The notes under the pieces are model-generated. The model was not told the origin of the DNA. It worked only from the letters and a program-made list of their open reading frames with translations, and searched no databases. Positions 8,225-16,754 of a DNA stretch of 47,565 nucleotides are shown piece by piece (within the stretch, counting starts at the first letter, position 1; every line of letters begins with the position of its first letter). The translations under genes were made by a program, and so were the position numbers. Where the stretch lies: the NCBI GenBank assembly GCA_035627835.1, contig DASPKX010000081.1, positions 1-47,565 on the forward strand. Reading direction: 5' to 3'. The stretch is from DASPKX01 sp035627835 (GTDB lineage Bacteria > Verrucomicrobiota > Verrucomicrobiia > Limisphaerales > SXQI01).

Positions 8225-8959
8225 TTAGATTTCAGTCGATCGCCGGATGAGAGCGGGGATTGACGCCGCCTCCGGGAGATTCTTCCAGTACTTCTTCTGC
8301 ATCTGGGCTTGCATGGCTTTGAGCTTCAACCGGGCGGGATTAAATGTTGTTTCGTAGTATCGCACCCAAAGGTTTTCCACGTCGTCTTCCGGAAGGTTCT
8401 GCTTGGGAATGCCTGGCGTGAACACTTCTTGAAGAGTGTCCCAATATACGCATTGCCACGGTGTGAGGATGCTCCATTTTACATTTGTGAAGCGGTCGCG
8501 GAAGAAGGGAAAGACCAGCTTGAGGATGTTGTGCTCGGGCTCGTGCCACGCCACCTGCCAAAGTTCATCCCCAAGGGGGACTTCGCGGAATCGGACGAAC
8601 GCCTGAGCTTTATAAGCATCGCGACGCACGGCTTTGTCCATGGCTTGGAGTTCGCGCGTGAGTGGATCGGCCGCGAGTTCCAGAAGATGCCGTTCGCCGT
8701 GGTGAATGCGCCAGAGCGCCTGGTAGAGGAGGGCCCACTTTTGTGAGCTGCTGTGCAGCGCGATGACCTCAGCTTGTTCAAGGAACCGGCGGGGCATTCG
8801 CAGAGAACTCGGAGCTGGGTTCAACGAGATCGAGGTGAGTAGGCTCCTTTCTTCTTCGCACGCCCAAACGATTTGATCCGGAGGGAGCTGTGCAATGACG
8901 GCGGAGCGTGCCAAATCACGCCAGTCAGCAAAGGAGCCAGAGAAACAAATGGCGTTCAT
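8225..8959 (-). CDS. TIGR03915/DUF4130-type probable DNA metabolism protein (radical SAM partner)
   Basis: 244 residues matching the family that is encoded with the radical SAM protein at 9527-10768 in many bacteria. Features seen: the N-terminal SGSFADWRDLAR, a central FVRFREV (with Y/W-rich WQVAWHEPEHNIL), VFPFFRDRF, then WSILTPWQCVYWD and a C-terminal LWVRYYETTFNPARLKLKAMQ, where the basic helix resembles the usual K-M-Q-M-KYWKNLPE ending. In many genomes this domain is fused to a C-terminal uracil-DNA-glycosylase-like domain; here the protein ends after the short tail, and no glycosylase gene is adjacent. The exact biochemical role is not established; a role in DNA base repair or modification is inferred from the usual fusion partner. 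It is on the same strand as the radical SAM gene but a HicBA module separates them. Confidence 0.85.
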   Translation of the reverse strand: MNAICFSGSFADWRDLARSAVIAQLPPDQIVWACEEERSLLTSISLNPAPSSLRMPRRFLEQAEVIALHSSSQKWALLYQALWRIHHGERHLLELAADPLTRELQAMDKAVRRDAYKAQAFVRFREVPLGDELWQVAWHEPEHNILKLVFPFFRDRFTNVKWSILTPWQCVYWDTLQEVFTPGIPKQNLPEDDVENLWVRYYETTFNPARLKLKAMQAQMQKKYWKNLPEAASIPALIRRSTEI

Positions 8960-9006
8960 CGTTCAGCTCATGAGGAATTCAGGAGAGCGACCTGTCCGAG
9001 GGAGCA

Positions 9007-9218
9007 TCACCGACTGAACAACGTCCGCGCGACTTCGTCCCGAGTTGTCTCGAAATGACGTGCCACTTCTGTGAGAATACCTGCGAGCATCCCTGTCTTG
9101 AGCGGCTTGTGGAGGGGCACTGTTATATGATGCTGCCCGTTTGCCGCGAGACTGCGTAGCCATAAGACCTGAGCAGGACGGCGATTTCTGCGCCTGAGAC
9201 ATCTCGCGGTATCCGCAT
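9007..9218 (-). pseudogene. hicA: HicA-family toxin, disrupted by a one-base frameshift
   Basis: Reading from the ATG at 9218 gives MRIPRDVSGAEIAVLLRSYG and then YAVSRQTGS, the standard HicA N-terminus (double-stranded RNA-binding-like fold, mRNA interferase). The frame then meets TAA at 9125-9123. Shifting frame at 9132/9131 restores HITVPLHKPLKTGMLAGILT, then EVARHFETTRDEVARTLFSR and TGA at 9009-9007. Inserting one C after GGCAGC would give the expected GSHHITVP, which holds the catalytic histidine region of HicA. So the toxin is inactivated by a single-base deletion, or the sequence has an error. It lies 13 bases after the antitoxin stop. The overall length, about 70 residues, is normal. 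Confidence 0.85.
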
Positions 9219-9231
9219 TGCATTATCGAGT

Positions 9232-9438
9232 CTAGGCGGCGATAACCTCTTCCCGAACAAAGTGCAGGCGGAGGATCTTTGGAGCGTCGCCCTCGTCGAA
9301 GTGGCATTTGACCGCATCGCGGATTTCAGCCTTAAGCTCCTCGAAGGATTCAGCCTGGGTGAAGATGGGCTCACCGAGCGCTCGGGCGGTGTAACCGCCT
9401 TCAACCGCTTCTTCGCTCAGGAAAATAAGTTCGTTCAT
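9232..9438 (-). CDS. hicB: HicB-like antitoxin
   Basis: A 68-residue partial-RNase-H-fold antitoxin of the short HicB type (no separate DNA-binding domain visible). It begins MNELIFLSEEAVEGGYTARA and continues LGEPIFTQAESFEELKAEI, then DAVKCHFD and RLHFVREEVIAA. This is the same small family that is often mislabelled '2-oxoisovalerate dehydrogenase' in databases. It normally neutralises the HicA toxin encoded just downstream; here the partner is frameshifted. No clear Shine-Dalgarno precedes the ATG. Antitoxin upstream of toxin is the reverse of the classic hicAB order but is common for this subfamily. Confidence 0.9.
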   Translation of the reverse strand: MNELIFLSEEAVEGGYTARALGEPIFTQAESFEELKAEIRDAVKCHFDEGDAPKILRLHFVREEVIAA

Positions 9439-9526
9439 ACAGGCTAAAATAAGGGCTTCGCCGTTTTGTTTTCTTCAAACATAGGGAGCATTACAAGCTG
9501 TGAAAAATTCGCGTAAATTATGCGGC

Positions 9527-10768
9527 TCATGCCGCGCCTCGGTCCGGGAACAGCCCGAGTTGCTCTGGTTGAGGCGCAAAGCGAGCCCGGAGGGTTTCAG
9601 GGTTTAGGTCGCTGGAACTCGGGCGATGGTCGGCGACCACGACGAACGGCAACACTTTCTTCAAGCGCACACGGAGTTGGATGAGGTCTTGCAGCCGGAT
9701 CTTTTGCAGGCGGCGCAGCTTTAAAATGGTTTCAACGTTACGCACACCTAAGCCGGGGACGCGCAGGAGTTCTTCGCGCGTGGCGCTCTGGACGTTCACG
9801 GGAAATAAATGCAGACGTTGCACAGCCCAGGCTGTCTTAGGATCGAGATGAAGGTCCAGGTTTGGCGCTGTCGGTGTAATGATCTCCTCCGCGCGGAAGT
9901 TGTAGAAGCGCAAAAGCCAGTCGGCCTGGTAAAGTCGATGTTCCCGCAACAGGGGAGCAGGCTGGCTCGGCAACTTGGATGAAGGATGCGGGGTAGGGCT
10001 GAAGGCGGAGTAATAAACCCGCTTTAGGCCGCGCGCACGGTAAAGCCGAGAGGCTTCGCTAAGGATGAGGTGATCGGTGGCTGGTGTGGCTCCAACGATA
10101 ATTTGCGTGCTCTGGCCAGCAGGCGCGTATCTGGGCGCTTTCGGATTCCTGCTGCTCTCCGCGGCTTCGTGGATATTGGCCTGCATGCGGGCCATGGAGT
10201 TGTCGATACTCGCGAGGTTTTTCTCAGGGGCGAGTTGGTTGAGATCAGCCTGGGTGGGGAGTTCCACATTGATGCTAATGCGGTCAGCATACAGACCCGC
10301 CTCGTCGATGAGCTGTTGGGACGCTTGAGGAATTGTTTTGAGATGGAGGTAGCCGCGGAAGTCGTGATCCACTCGAAGGCGTCGCGCCACGGTGACGATT
10401 TGCTCCATCGTGTAGTCCGGATTGCGAATGATGCCCGAACTGAGAAAGAGGCCTTCGATGTAGTTGCGTTTGTAAAACTCCAGAGTGAGGTAAACGACTT
10501 CTTCTGGCGTAAAGCGGGCCCGTGGGATGTCGCTGCTCTTGCGATTTACGCAGTAGAGGCAGTCGTAAACGCAGAAGTTTGTCAGCAGGATTTTCAGAAG
10601 CGAAACGCACCGACCATCCGGAGTGAAGCTGTGACAGATGCCTTGCGGACCGGTGGAGCCCATTCCGCGCCCGTCTGAGGAATTCCGGCGAACGGATCCG
10701 CTGCTCACGCAGGAAGCATCGTATTTGGCGGCGTCCGCCAAAATCGAAAGCTTCTGTTCCAACTCCAT
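9527..10768 (-). CDS. Radical SAM putative DNA modification/repair protein (TIGR03916 type)
   Basis: 413 residues. The radical SAM cluster motif is CVYDCLYC (CX3CX2C), preceded by LLKILLTNF; before it, C-terminal to the N-terminal helix, are KYDASCVSSGS and GICHSFTPDGRCVSLLK, which are conserved in this family. The C-terminal third has a helix-hairpin-helix DNA-binding element, LLRVPGLGVRNVETILKLRR. The HhH and the usual neighbour (the gene at 8225) are why the family is thought to act on DNA; the substrate is not known. The start ATG begins MELEQKLSILADAAKYDA, matching the usual family start. It probably heads a leftward transcript that also includes hicB, the broken hicA and the partner gene. 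Confidence 0.93.
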   Translation of the reverse strand: MELEQKLSILADAAKYDASCVSSGSVRRNSSDGRGMGSTGPQGICHSFTPDGRCVSLLKILLTNFCVYDCLYCVNRKSSDIPRARFTPEEVVYLTLEFYKRNYIEGLFLSSGIIRNPDYTMEQIVTVARRLRVDHDFRGYLHLKTIPQASQQLIDEAGLYADRISINVELPTQADLNQLAPEKNLASIDNSMARMQANIHEAAESSRNPKAPRYAPAGQSTQIIVGATPATDHLILSEASRLYRARGLKRVYYSAFSPTPHPSSKLPSQPAPLLREHRLYQADWLLRFYNFRAEEIITPTAPNLDLHLDPKTAWAVQRLHLFPVNVQSATREELLRVPGLGVRNVETILKLRRLQKIRLQDLIQLRVRLKKVLPFVVVADHRPSSSDLNPETLRARFAPQPEQLGLFPDRGAA

Positions 10769-10856
10769 GGGGCGGTAACGTTAACCTGAAAAGTCGATTG
10801 CGCAACTGCGCCTGTGTTCCCAGTGAAAATGGTTGAGAGCCCGTCATTGGAGTCCC

Positions 10857-11657
10857 ATGATACCGGTTCACTTTATGGGAAATCTTGCAAAGAAGTGGGT
10901 TCTAATCACTGGAGCATCAAGCGGATTCGGCGCAGCGACAGCCCTGGCGTTCGCGCGAGAGGGAGCGAATCTGCTTTTGGGAGCGCGCCGGTTGGAGCGG
11001 CTGGCCGAAGTGGCTGAGCAATGCCGCAAGGCTGGCGCGGCGAGCGCGCACTTTCACGCAATGGATGTGGGAAGCACCTCAAGCGTGAATGCGTATGCAG
11101 CCTGGGCGCGCACGGTCACCCCGAAAGTGGACATCCTGATTAACAACGCCGGGGGCGCCCACGGGGTGGATCACGTGGCCACAGCGAAGGATGAAGATTG
11201 GGAAGCGATGGTGCAGAGCAATTTCCTCGGGGTGTTGCGGGTCACACGCGCGGTCCTGCCGTTAATTCCGCACGATGCGGGGGGATACATCATTAACATT
11301 GGCTCCGTAGCCGGGCACACTGCATACGAGGGGGGCGCCGCGTATTGCGGTGTGAAGGCAGGCGAGCTTTCGATCACCCGCGCTTTGCGGATGGAATTGA
11401 ACGGGACCGGCATTCGAGTCGGCACACTGGACCCAGGCCTTGCTGAAACTGAGTTTTCTATCGTGCGGTTCAAGGGTGACGAGCAGCGGGCCAAGAAAGT
11501 TTACGAAGGGGTGATCCCGCTGACGGCCGATGACGTTGCGGACACGCTGGTTTGGATGGCTAGCCGCCCGCCGCATGTGTGCGTGGACGAACTCATTTTG
11601 AAGTGCACGGACCAGGCTGCGGTTTACAAGGTTCACCGCCGACCCGCACAAAAGTGA
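10857..11657 (+). CDS. Short-chain dehydrogenase/reductase, YdfG-like
   Basis: Classical SDR of about 266 residues: the dinucleotide-binding motif VLITGASSGFG near the N-terminus, NNAGG, the structural I-N-I-G-S-V-A-G serine region, and the catalytic YCGVK. The C-terminal sequence (DPGLAETEFSIVRFKGD, then LTADDVADTLVWMASRPPHV) resembles YdfG and related NADP-dependent 3-hydroxy acid or serine dehydrogenases. I chose the ATG at 10857 because GGAG stands 4 bases upstream; a start at 10875 (MGNLAKKWVLITG) would also give a full protein. The gene is divergent from the radical SAM gene with an 88-bp gap. Substrate is inferred by family only. Confidence 0.88.
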   Translation: MIPVHFMGNLAKKWVLITGASSGFGAATALAFAREGANLLLGARRLERLAEVAEQCRKAGAASAHFHAMDVGSTSSVNAYAAWARTVTPKVDILINNAGGAHGVDHVATAKDEDWEAMVQSNFLGVLRVTRAVLPLIPHDAGGYIINIGSVAGHTAYEGGAAYCGVKAGELSITRALRMELNGTGIRVGTLDPGLAETEFSIVRFKGDEQRAKKVYEGVIPLTADDVADTLVWMASRPPHVCVDELILKCTDQAAVYKVHRRPAQK

Positions 11658-11741
11658 TCTTCAAAATGAGGGTTTACCTGAATCCGGAATTCCGGGGGAT
11701 GGCAGGTTGCGGGAGAGGCGCTTCGGAATACGTTTGTTCGT

Positions 11742-12065
11742 ATGACGGAAGCACCAGTCGCATCCTCCATAGATCTCAGCGGTGAATGGCTCGGTTTTTA
11801 CACCGGGCATTATGATGAAGTGGTTAAAATTGTGCAGCGGGGCGACCAGGTGGAAGCAATAAAGATCACTGGAGACGAATATGTTCCGGCTGAGGAGGTC
11901 ACTTTTCGCGCGAACCTGAGAACCGGTGATGGCATGGGGCAAGTGGCTGAGAAAGAATTTCGCAACGCTCGTTTCGTTCCGGGCAAGCTGGACATCATCA
12001 ACGAAGACAAGATCGTGTTCCACTGGTTCAACTGCGGCAGCGTTGAATTCCGGCGGGATGAGTAA
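11742..12065 (+). CDS. Conserved-looking hypothetical protein
   Basis: 107 residues, with no signal peptide or membrane segment. The sequence looks like a small beta-rich soluble domain: LSGEWLGFYTGHYDEVVKI, then VEAIKITGDEYVPAEEVTF, FRNARFVPGKL and HWFNCGSVEF. The pattern of alternating strands with W/F residues, and the ITGDxYVPAxEVTF stretch, is reminiscent of the barrel-like domains seen attached to some eukaryotic F-box proteins, but I am not sure of that. It lies between the SDR gene and a decayed toxin-antitoxin remnant and could be part of neither. No strong ribosome-binding site is visible, so the start is uncertain. Confidence 0.6.
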   Translation: MTEAPVASSIDLSGEWLGFYTGHYDEVVKIVQRGDQVEAIKITGDEYVPAEEVTFRANLRTGDGMGQVAEKEFRNARFVPGKLDIINEDKIVFHWFNCGSVEFRRDE

Positions 12066-12223
12066 TGGTCGCGGTTCTTAGTGGGCCCGCTTGTGCATCG
12101 CATCTAATCTCGTTTCCTGCGCAATCCCATCGTGGCCAAACCTTCGCAGGCTCTTCGAGTAATCTGTCGCCCGGCAGGACGCCAGTTGACACAGCGCCAG
12201 CAGGCTGCATTCATTTTGTATGC

Positions 12224-12574
12224 GTGCGGATTATCAAAGAGGCGTTTCTGGTCAAGATTTCAATAGACTTTCCCCAAGCGGACTCCTTTCTAACGACTTG
12301 GCGCAATGTCGTTCGCGCAGCTAAATGGAAGAACTTGATTGAGGTTCGGAAGACTTATCCGACTGCGGACGGCGTCAAAGTGGATAGCGGAAGAGTAGTA
12401 ACGGTCTTCAAAGCTGTTCGATTTGCCACACTGCCCCGGACCTATAAGGAGCTTTGCGGGGCGCTCCTCCCTCGCCCTATCCATGACAAACACGAACTCG
12501 AGGAGGTGACGGACCTTGCGGAAGCCATGGAGGGCCATGAGGCACTGCCTGGAAGGACCGTTTGCAAGCCATGA
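12224..12574 (+). pseudogene. Collapsed HigB toxin / antitoxin remnant
   Basis: From a GTG at 12224 the frame reads VRIIKEAFLVKISIDFPQAD and then SFLTTWRNVVRAAKWKNLIE, VRKTYPTADGVK and RVVTVF: the first two thirds of a HigB-type mRNA interferase. It then runs without a break into LPRTYKELCGALLPRPIHDK and HELEEVTDLAEAMEGHE, which is the start of the antitoxin normally encoded after HigB. So about 45 toxin residues and the intergenic start are missing (in-frame deletion), and the antitoxin lacks its C-terminal half, ending in unrelated LPGRTVCKP. The frame is open further upstream to 12065 but that part has no family resemblance. The 3' end overlaps the next gene's start. Confidence 0.65.
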
Positions 12575-13254
12575 TCCTGATCGACCTTGAAGGAAAGGTG
12601 GCGCGAGATGGCTTTGCAGTCGTGGATCGCTTCGCGCCACCTGAGATGGTCAATCTCTTATTGAGCGATTTGGAGCATGAGCTCGGCGGTAAACGTGCGG
12701 GAACAAGGCAGCCACACCAGCGAGTTGCCGCGATCAAATCCTATCTGGCTAGTGACGCGGTCCAACGCACGCTTCAAAGGCTGCTTCCGAAAGGGTTTCC
12801 GGTGCGCTCGATTCTGTTCGACAAAACAGCTGCCAGCAATTGGTTTGTTCCCTGGCACCAGGATCTATCGATCTGTGTGAAAGATCAGCGGGAGGCGGAC
12901 GGTTTTAGTGCTTGGTCCATGAAGGAAGGGACACGGCATGTGCAGCCACTAACGAACGTGTTGGAGAACCTGCTCACTATTAGGCTGCATTTAGACGATT
13001 GCTTTGCAGAGAATGGGCCGCTCAGGGTCATTCCAGGTTCCCACCGGTCCGGTAAGTTGTCAGCAGATGCGATCAGCAGCTGGCAGAAAACAGGTGAAGC
13101 CGTGACTTGCACAGCACCTAAAGGGGGAGCCGTGATTATGAAGCCACTGCTTCTGCATAGCTCCTTGCCCGCTAAAAATCCCACGCACCGACGGGTGCTC
13201 CATATGGAATTTGCGTCAGAACCACTGCCGCAGCCGTTGGAGTGGATCTTCTAA
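12562..13254 (+). CDS. Phytanoyl-CoA dioxygenase (PhyH) family protein
   Basis: Fe(II)/2-oxoglutarate dioxygenase fold of about 230 residues. Iron ligands fit the WHQD (H-x-D) after the core, and the later histidine in MKPLLLHSS; the following HRRVLHMEF supplies the 2-oxoglutarate arginine. PGSHRSGKL between them is the typical PhyH turn. Two starts are possible: TTG at 12562 with GGAAGG 5 bases upstream, or ATG at 12571 with no well-spaced site; I favour the TTG because of spacing. Substrate is unknown; this family includes many small-molecule hydroxylases. Its beginning overlaps the HigBA remnant by 13 bases. Confidence 0.88.
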   Translation: MQAMILIDLEGKVARDGFAVVDRFAPPEMVNLLLSDLEHELGGKRAGTRQPHQRVAAIKSYLASDAVQRTLQRLLPKGFPVRSILFDKTAASNWFVPWHQDLSICVKDQREADGFSAWSMKEGTRHVQPLTNVLENLLTIRLHLDDCFAENGPLRVIPGSHRSGKLSADAISSWQKTGEAVTCTAPKGGAVIMKPLLLHSSLPAKNPTHRRVLHMEFASEPLPQPLEWIF

Positions 13255-13332
13255 GCGGTAACCAGTTGCAAGCGCCGCCAGCGCGGTCGTTGACTCGCGC
13301 GTGCGATTCAACCCCAGCGCCTTTCGGGGAGC

Positions 13333-14640
13333 TTAGATCACGGTGCCGTGCGGGATGCAGCCGTTCTTCGGGATGATTACGATGCCGTCGCGAATGTAAT
13401 AGAGTTCGTGATCGACGTTTTCGCCCTTCCCTTTCGGGCTGATCACGCATTCGTTTCCGATGCGGGCATTTTTATCGATGATGGCGTGATCGATTTTGCA
13501 GTTCTTCCCGATGCCTATGCGCGGACGACCGGCAGCTTCGTTTTCACGGATGGAGCGGTCGGATTCGTAATAGTCGCTGCCGAGAACGATGGTGCGATGC
13601 ACAGTGCTCCCGCGATCAATCAGGCTGCGGATGCCGATAACACTGTTGCTGATCTGGCAGTGATTGAGAATGCAGCCATCCGAAATCACAGCATGATCGA
13701 TTTCGGCGCCGTTGATCTTTGAGCCTGGCAAGAAGCGCGGGCGGGTAAAGATCGGCGAACTCATGTCGAAGAAATTGAACTTCGGCAGCTCGTTGGCGCA
13801 ATCGAGGTTCGCTTCGAAGAAGTTGCGGATTGTTCCGATATCCTCCCAGTAATCCTGGAAGATGTAGGAGAAGACGCGGTACTGGCCGATGCTATCGGGG
13901 ATGATGTGCTTGCCGAAATCTGTTTGGTTGTTGTCGAGCAAGCGGAGCATCACGTCGCGGTTGAAGACGTAGATGCCCATGGAGCCGAGGACGTACTCGC
14001 CGTCACCCTCGATGTTCAATTTGCTGTACCAATCCTTCGGAACAACAAGGCTGTCGGTGAGGGCTTTGTCCTTGGGCTTCTCGACGAAGCGCGTGATGCG
14101 GCGTTGCTCGTCGATTTGCAGGCAGCCGAGCGCATAGGCTTCGGAACGATCAACCGTCTTCGTGGCGACGGTGACTTCCGCGCCGCTCTCGATGTGTTGC
14201 GCGATGATCTCCCGAAAATCCATCCGGTAAAGCTGGTCGCCGCTGAGGATGAGTGCGTAATCGAAGCTGTGGTTCAGGAAGTGGACGAGGTTCTTACGCA
14301 CGGCATCGGCGGTGCCTTGATACCAGGAGGCATCGGTGGGCGTTTGCTCCGCGGCAAGGATCTCAACGAAGCCGCCGTTGAAATGGTCGAACTTGAAGGA
14401 CTGGGAAATGTGCCGGTGCAGGGAGGCGGAATTAAACTGCGTGAGCAGATAAATGCGCTTGAGGCCGGAGTTGATGCAATTGGAAATGGGTATGTCCACC
14501 AGGCGATATTTGCCTGCAAGCGGCACGGCTGGCTTGGAGCGCTCGCGTGTCAGTGGAAAGAGCCGAGTGCCCGCTCCGCCGCCGAGAATTACGGAGAGCA
14601 CGTTGCCCAAATTCATCGTCATCAGCCTGGAAGTAGCCAT
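13333..14640 (-). CDS. glgC: Glucose-1-phosphate adenylyltransferase
   Basis: ADP-glucose synthesis for glycogen; 435 residues, near the normal family size. Seen: nucleotidyltransferase start VILGGGAGTRLFPLTRERSK, substrate loop PAVPLAGKYRLVDIPISNC, SWYQGTADAVRKN, ILSGDQLYRMD, the sugar-phosphate site FVEKPKDK and GSMGIYVF, then a C-terminal left-handed beta-helix with hexapeptide repeats (CILNHCQISNSVIGIRS, IGIGKNCKIDHAIIDKNARI). The protein starts MATSRLMTMNLGNVL; the ATG seven codons in is an alternative start. It is divergent from glmS, so the 120-bp gap should hold both promoters (TATAAC near 14710 is a possible -10 for glmS). Confidence 0.97.
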   Translation of the reverse strand: MATSRLMTMNLGNVLSVILGGGAGTRLFPLTRERSKPAVPLAGKYRLVDIPISNCINSGLKRIYLLTQFNSASLHRHISQSFKFDHFNGGFVEILAAEQTPTDASWYQGTADAVRKNLVHFLNHSFDYALILSGDQLYRMDFREIIAQHIESGAEVTVATKTVDRSEAYALGCLQIDEQRRITRFVEKPKDKALTDSLVVPKDWYSKLNIEGDGEYVLGSMGIYVFNRDVMLRLLDNNQTDFGKHIIPDSIGQYRVFSYIFQDYWEDIGTIRNFFEANLDCANELPKFNFFDMSSPIFTRPRFLPGSKINGAEIDHAVISDGCILNHCQISNSVIGIRSLIDRGSTVHRTIVLGSDYYESDRSIRENEAAGRPRIGIGKNCKIDHAIIDKNARIGNECVISPKGKGENVDHELYYIRDGIVIIPKNGCIPHGTVI

Positions 14641-14761
14641 ACCGGAAATGTTCCTTTGTTTGTCCCGCCCCTTGTTGCTTGCGTGTGCGCTTGCGAACTG
14701 TTGTTGGTGATATAACCTCTCCGACGTGCCGAGGGCAAGTCAACCCCCGGCGGAAAATTTC

Positions 14762-16633
14762 ATGTGCGGAATCGTAGGATACATTGGGAAGCGGCAAGCA
14801 ATACCCATCGTTCTCGATGGGTTGCGGCGGCTTGAATATCGCGGCTATGACAGCGCCGGCATCAGTGTGCTGAATGGCGGGCAAATCGAGACGCGGAAGA
14901 AAAAAGGGAAGATCGACGAAGGTCTCGCGAAGTTGATCCAAGCGCAGCCGCCCACAGGTCAGCTAGGGCTGGGGCACACACGTTGGGCCACACACGGCCC
15001 CCCAAACGACGAAAACTCCCACCCACACTTTGACCAGTCGGGCACCATTGCGGTCGTCCATAACGGGGTCATCGAGAATTACGACCGCATCAAAGAGCGC
15101 CTGAAAGCAGCAGGGCACGCCTTCAAATCAGCGACGGACACCGAGGTGTTAGCGCACTTGATTGGTGAGCATTACGCCAAGGTCAAAGCTGGCGGGAATG
15201 CTTCGAACGGAGACGGCCGGCATCCGCTAGTAGAAGCCGTCGTGCGCGCGCTTAAGGAAGTGATCGGCGCGTACGGGATCGGCGTCATCTGCAAAGATTA
15301 TCCTGACATCATGGTGGGAGCCCGGCGCGGCTCTCCTCTTATCGTAGGCATTGGCGACGGGGAGAATTTCCTGGCCAGCGACACGTGTGCGGTAGTTTCG
15401 CACACGCGGCAGGTCATTTATTTGAATGACCATGACATCGTCACATTGAGCCGCGGGGACTACCAGGTTTTCAACCTGGCCTCCGAGGATGCCAACGTGA
15501 AGATCAGCCAAATCGAACACACGGCCGAAGCCACGGAGAAGGGCGAGTATGCGCACTTCATGCTCAAGGAGATCTTCGAGCAAGCCACCACGGTCCGAAA
15601 CGCCTTGCGCGGCCGCATCGATAAGGACGAGATGACCGCCAAGTTCGGCGGGTTAAACCTCTCGAATGCGGAGCTGCGGTCGATTGATGAAATCGTGATT
15701 GTGGCGTGCGGCACGAGCTGGCATGCGGCGTTGATTGGCGAGTATTTGTTCGAGGAATTCGCGCACATCCGGACCGAGGTGGAATATGCGAGTGAGTTCC
15801 GCTACCGGAACGCGCCCATTGAGAAGAACACGCTGGTGGTTGCGATCACGCAATCCGGCGAAACTGCGGACACGTTGGCGGGCTTGCGGGAATCAAAACG
15901 GCGCGGGCATCCCGTGATCGCGATTTGCAATGTCGTTGGGAGCACGATTGCGCGCGAGGCGCACGGCGGCATTTACCTGCACGCGGGCCCTGAAATCGGC
16001 GTGGCTTCAACGAAAGCGTTTACATCCCAAGTAACCGTTTTGACGCTACTCGCGATCATGATGGGCCGCTTGCGCATGCTTTCGAACACGCATGCGGGCG
16101 AAGTGCTGCGCAACCTGGAGAAGGTGCCGGAGCAGCTCGATAGCATCCTCAAGCAAAACGAAAAGATTAAGCAGATCGCGCTCAAATATGCGCAGGTGGA
16201 AGACTTCTTCTTCCTGGGGCGGCAATACAACTTCCCGGTTGCTCTGGAAGGCGCGCTCAAGCTGAAGGAAATCTCCTACATTCACGCGGAGGGTTATCCC
16301 GCTGCGGAAATGAAGCACGGCCCAATCGCCATGATCGACGAGCGCACACCAACGGTGATCGTGATCCCTGAGGACAGCCTTTATGAGAAAACCGTGAGCA
16401 ACCTGCAGGAGATCAAAGCACGCAAAGGCCCGGTCATCGCGATTGCGACGGAAGGCGACACTCAAGTCGCGAAGATGGTGGACGACATTATCTACATTCC
16501 AAAGACATCGGATCAGCTTAACCCGCTGCTCGCAGTGGTGCCGCTGCAATTGCTCTCCTACCACATCGCCGTGGCCCGAGGCTGCGACGTGGACAAACCA
16601 CGCAATCTCGCAAAATCGGTGACGGTGGAATAA
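14762..16633 (+). CDS. glmS: Glutamine-fructose-6-phosphate aminotransferase (isomerizing)
   Basis: First step of amino-sugar synthesis for peptidoglycan and LPS. The start is fixed by MCGIVGYIGKRQ: the cysteine after the initiator Met is the glutaminase nucleophile, so the ATG at 14762 must be used and not an in-frame codon 12 upstream. The GATase II domain has RRLEYRGYDSAGI, GLGHTRWATHG and HNGVIENYD; two SIS domains follow (CGTSWHAALIGEYLFEEF, QSGETADTLAGL, and LGRQYNFPVALEGALKLKEI, EGYPAAEMKHGPIAMID); the C-terminal DKPRNLAKSVTVE is the family end. 623 residues, slightly longer than E. coli because of an insertion around KAGGNASNGDGRH in the glutaminase domain. A clean terminator follows. 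Confidence 0.98.
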   Translation: MCGIVGYIGKRQAIPIVLDGLRRLEYRGYDSAGISVLNGGQIETRKKKGKIDEGLAKLIQAQPPTGQLGLGHTRWATHGPPNDENSHPHFDQSGTIAVVHNGVIENYDRIKERLKAAGHAFKSATDTEVLAHLIGEHYAKVKAGGNASNGDGRHPLVEAVVRALKEVIGAYGIGVICKDYPDIMVGARRGSPLIVGIGDGENFLASDTCAVVSHTRQVIYLNDHDIVTLSRGDYQVFNLASEDANVKISQIEHTAEATEKGEYAHFMLKEIFEQATTVRNALRGRIDKDEMTAKFGGLNLSNAELRSIDEIVIVACGTSWHAALIGEYLFEEFAHIRTEVEYASEFRYRNAPIEKNTLVVAITQSGETADTLAGLRESKRRGHPVIAICNVVGSTIAREAHGGIYLHAGPEIGVASTKAFTSQVTVLTLLAIMMGRLRMLSNTHAGEVLRNLEKVPEQLDSILKQNEKIKQIALKYAQVEDFFFLGRQYNFPVALEGALKLKEISYIHAEGYPAAEMKHGPIAMIDERTPTVIVIPEDSLYEKTVSNLQEIKARKGPVIAIATEGDTQVAKMVDDIIYIPKTSDQLNPLLAVVPLQLLSYHIAVARGCDVDKPRNLAKSVTVE

Positions 16634-16657
16634 ACCTCGACCGTTTGAACTTCGACG

Positions 16658-16696
16658 AATGCCCTGCGCGGCTAATCACCCGCAGGGCATTTTCAT
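16658..16696 (+). terminator. Intrinsic terminator of glmS
   Basis: AATGCCCTGCG (16658-16668) pairs perfectly with CGCAGGGCATT (16681-16691) across a 12-base loop, followed by TTCATTCTC. It starts 25 bases after the glmS stop. The stem also reads in reverse, so it can serve as a bidirectional terminator for the leftward gene ending at 16755. Confidence 0.85.
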
Positions 16697-16754
16697 TCTC
16701 GGGCGTTTGCCGCGTTCCGTCACACCTGGGCTTCTGCACCCTCTGCATGTGCTC

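Noticed and set aside
9232..9438. Annotation as 2-oxoisovalerate dehydrogenase
   Set aside because: This name is a known database error for a HicB-like antitoxin family; no dehydrogenase motif is present.
14726..14762. Start of glmS at 14726
   Set aside because: The nucleophile Cys must follow the initiator Met; this fixes the start at 14762.
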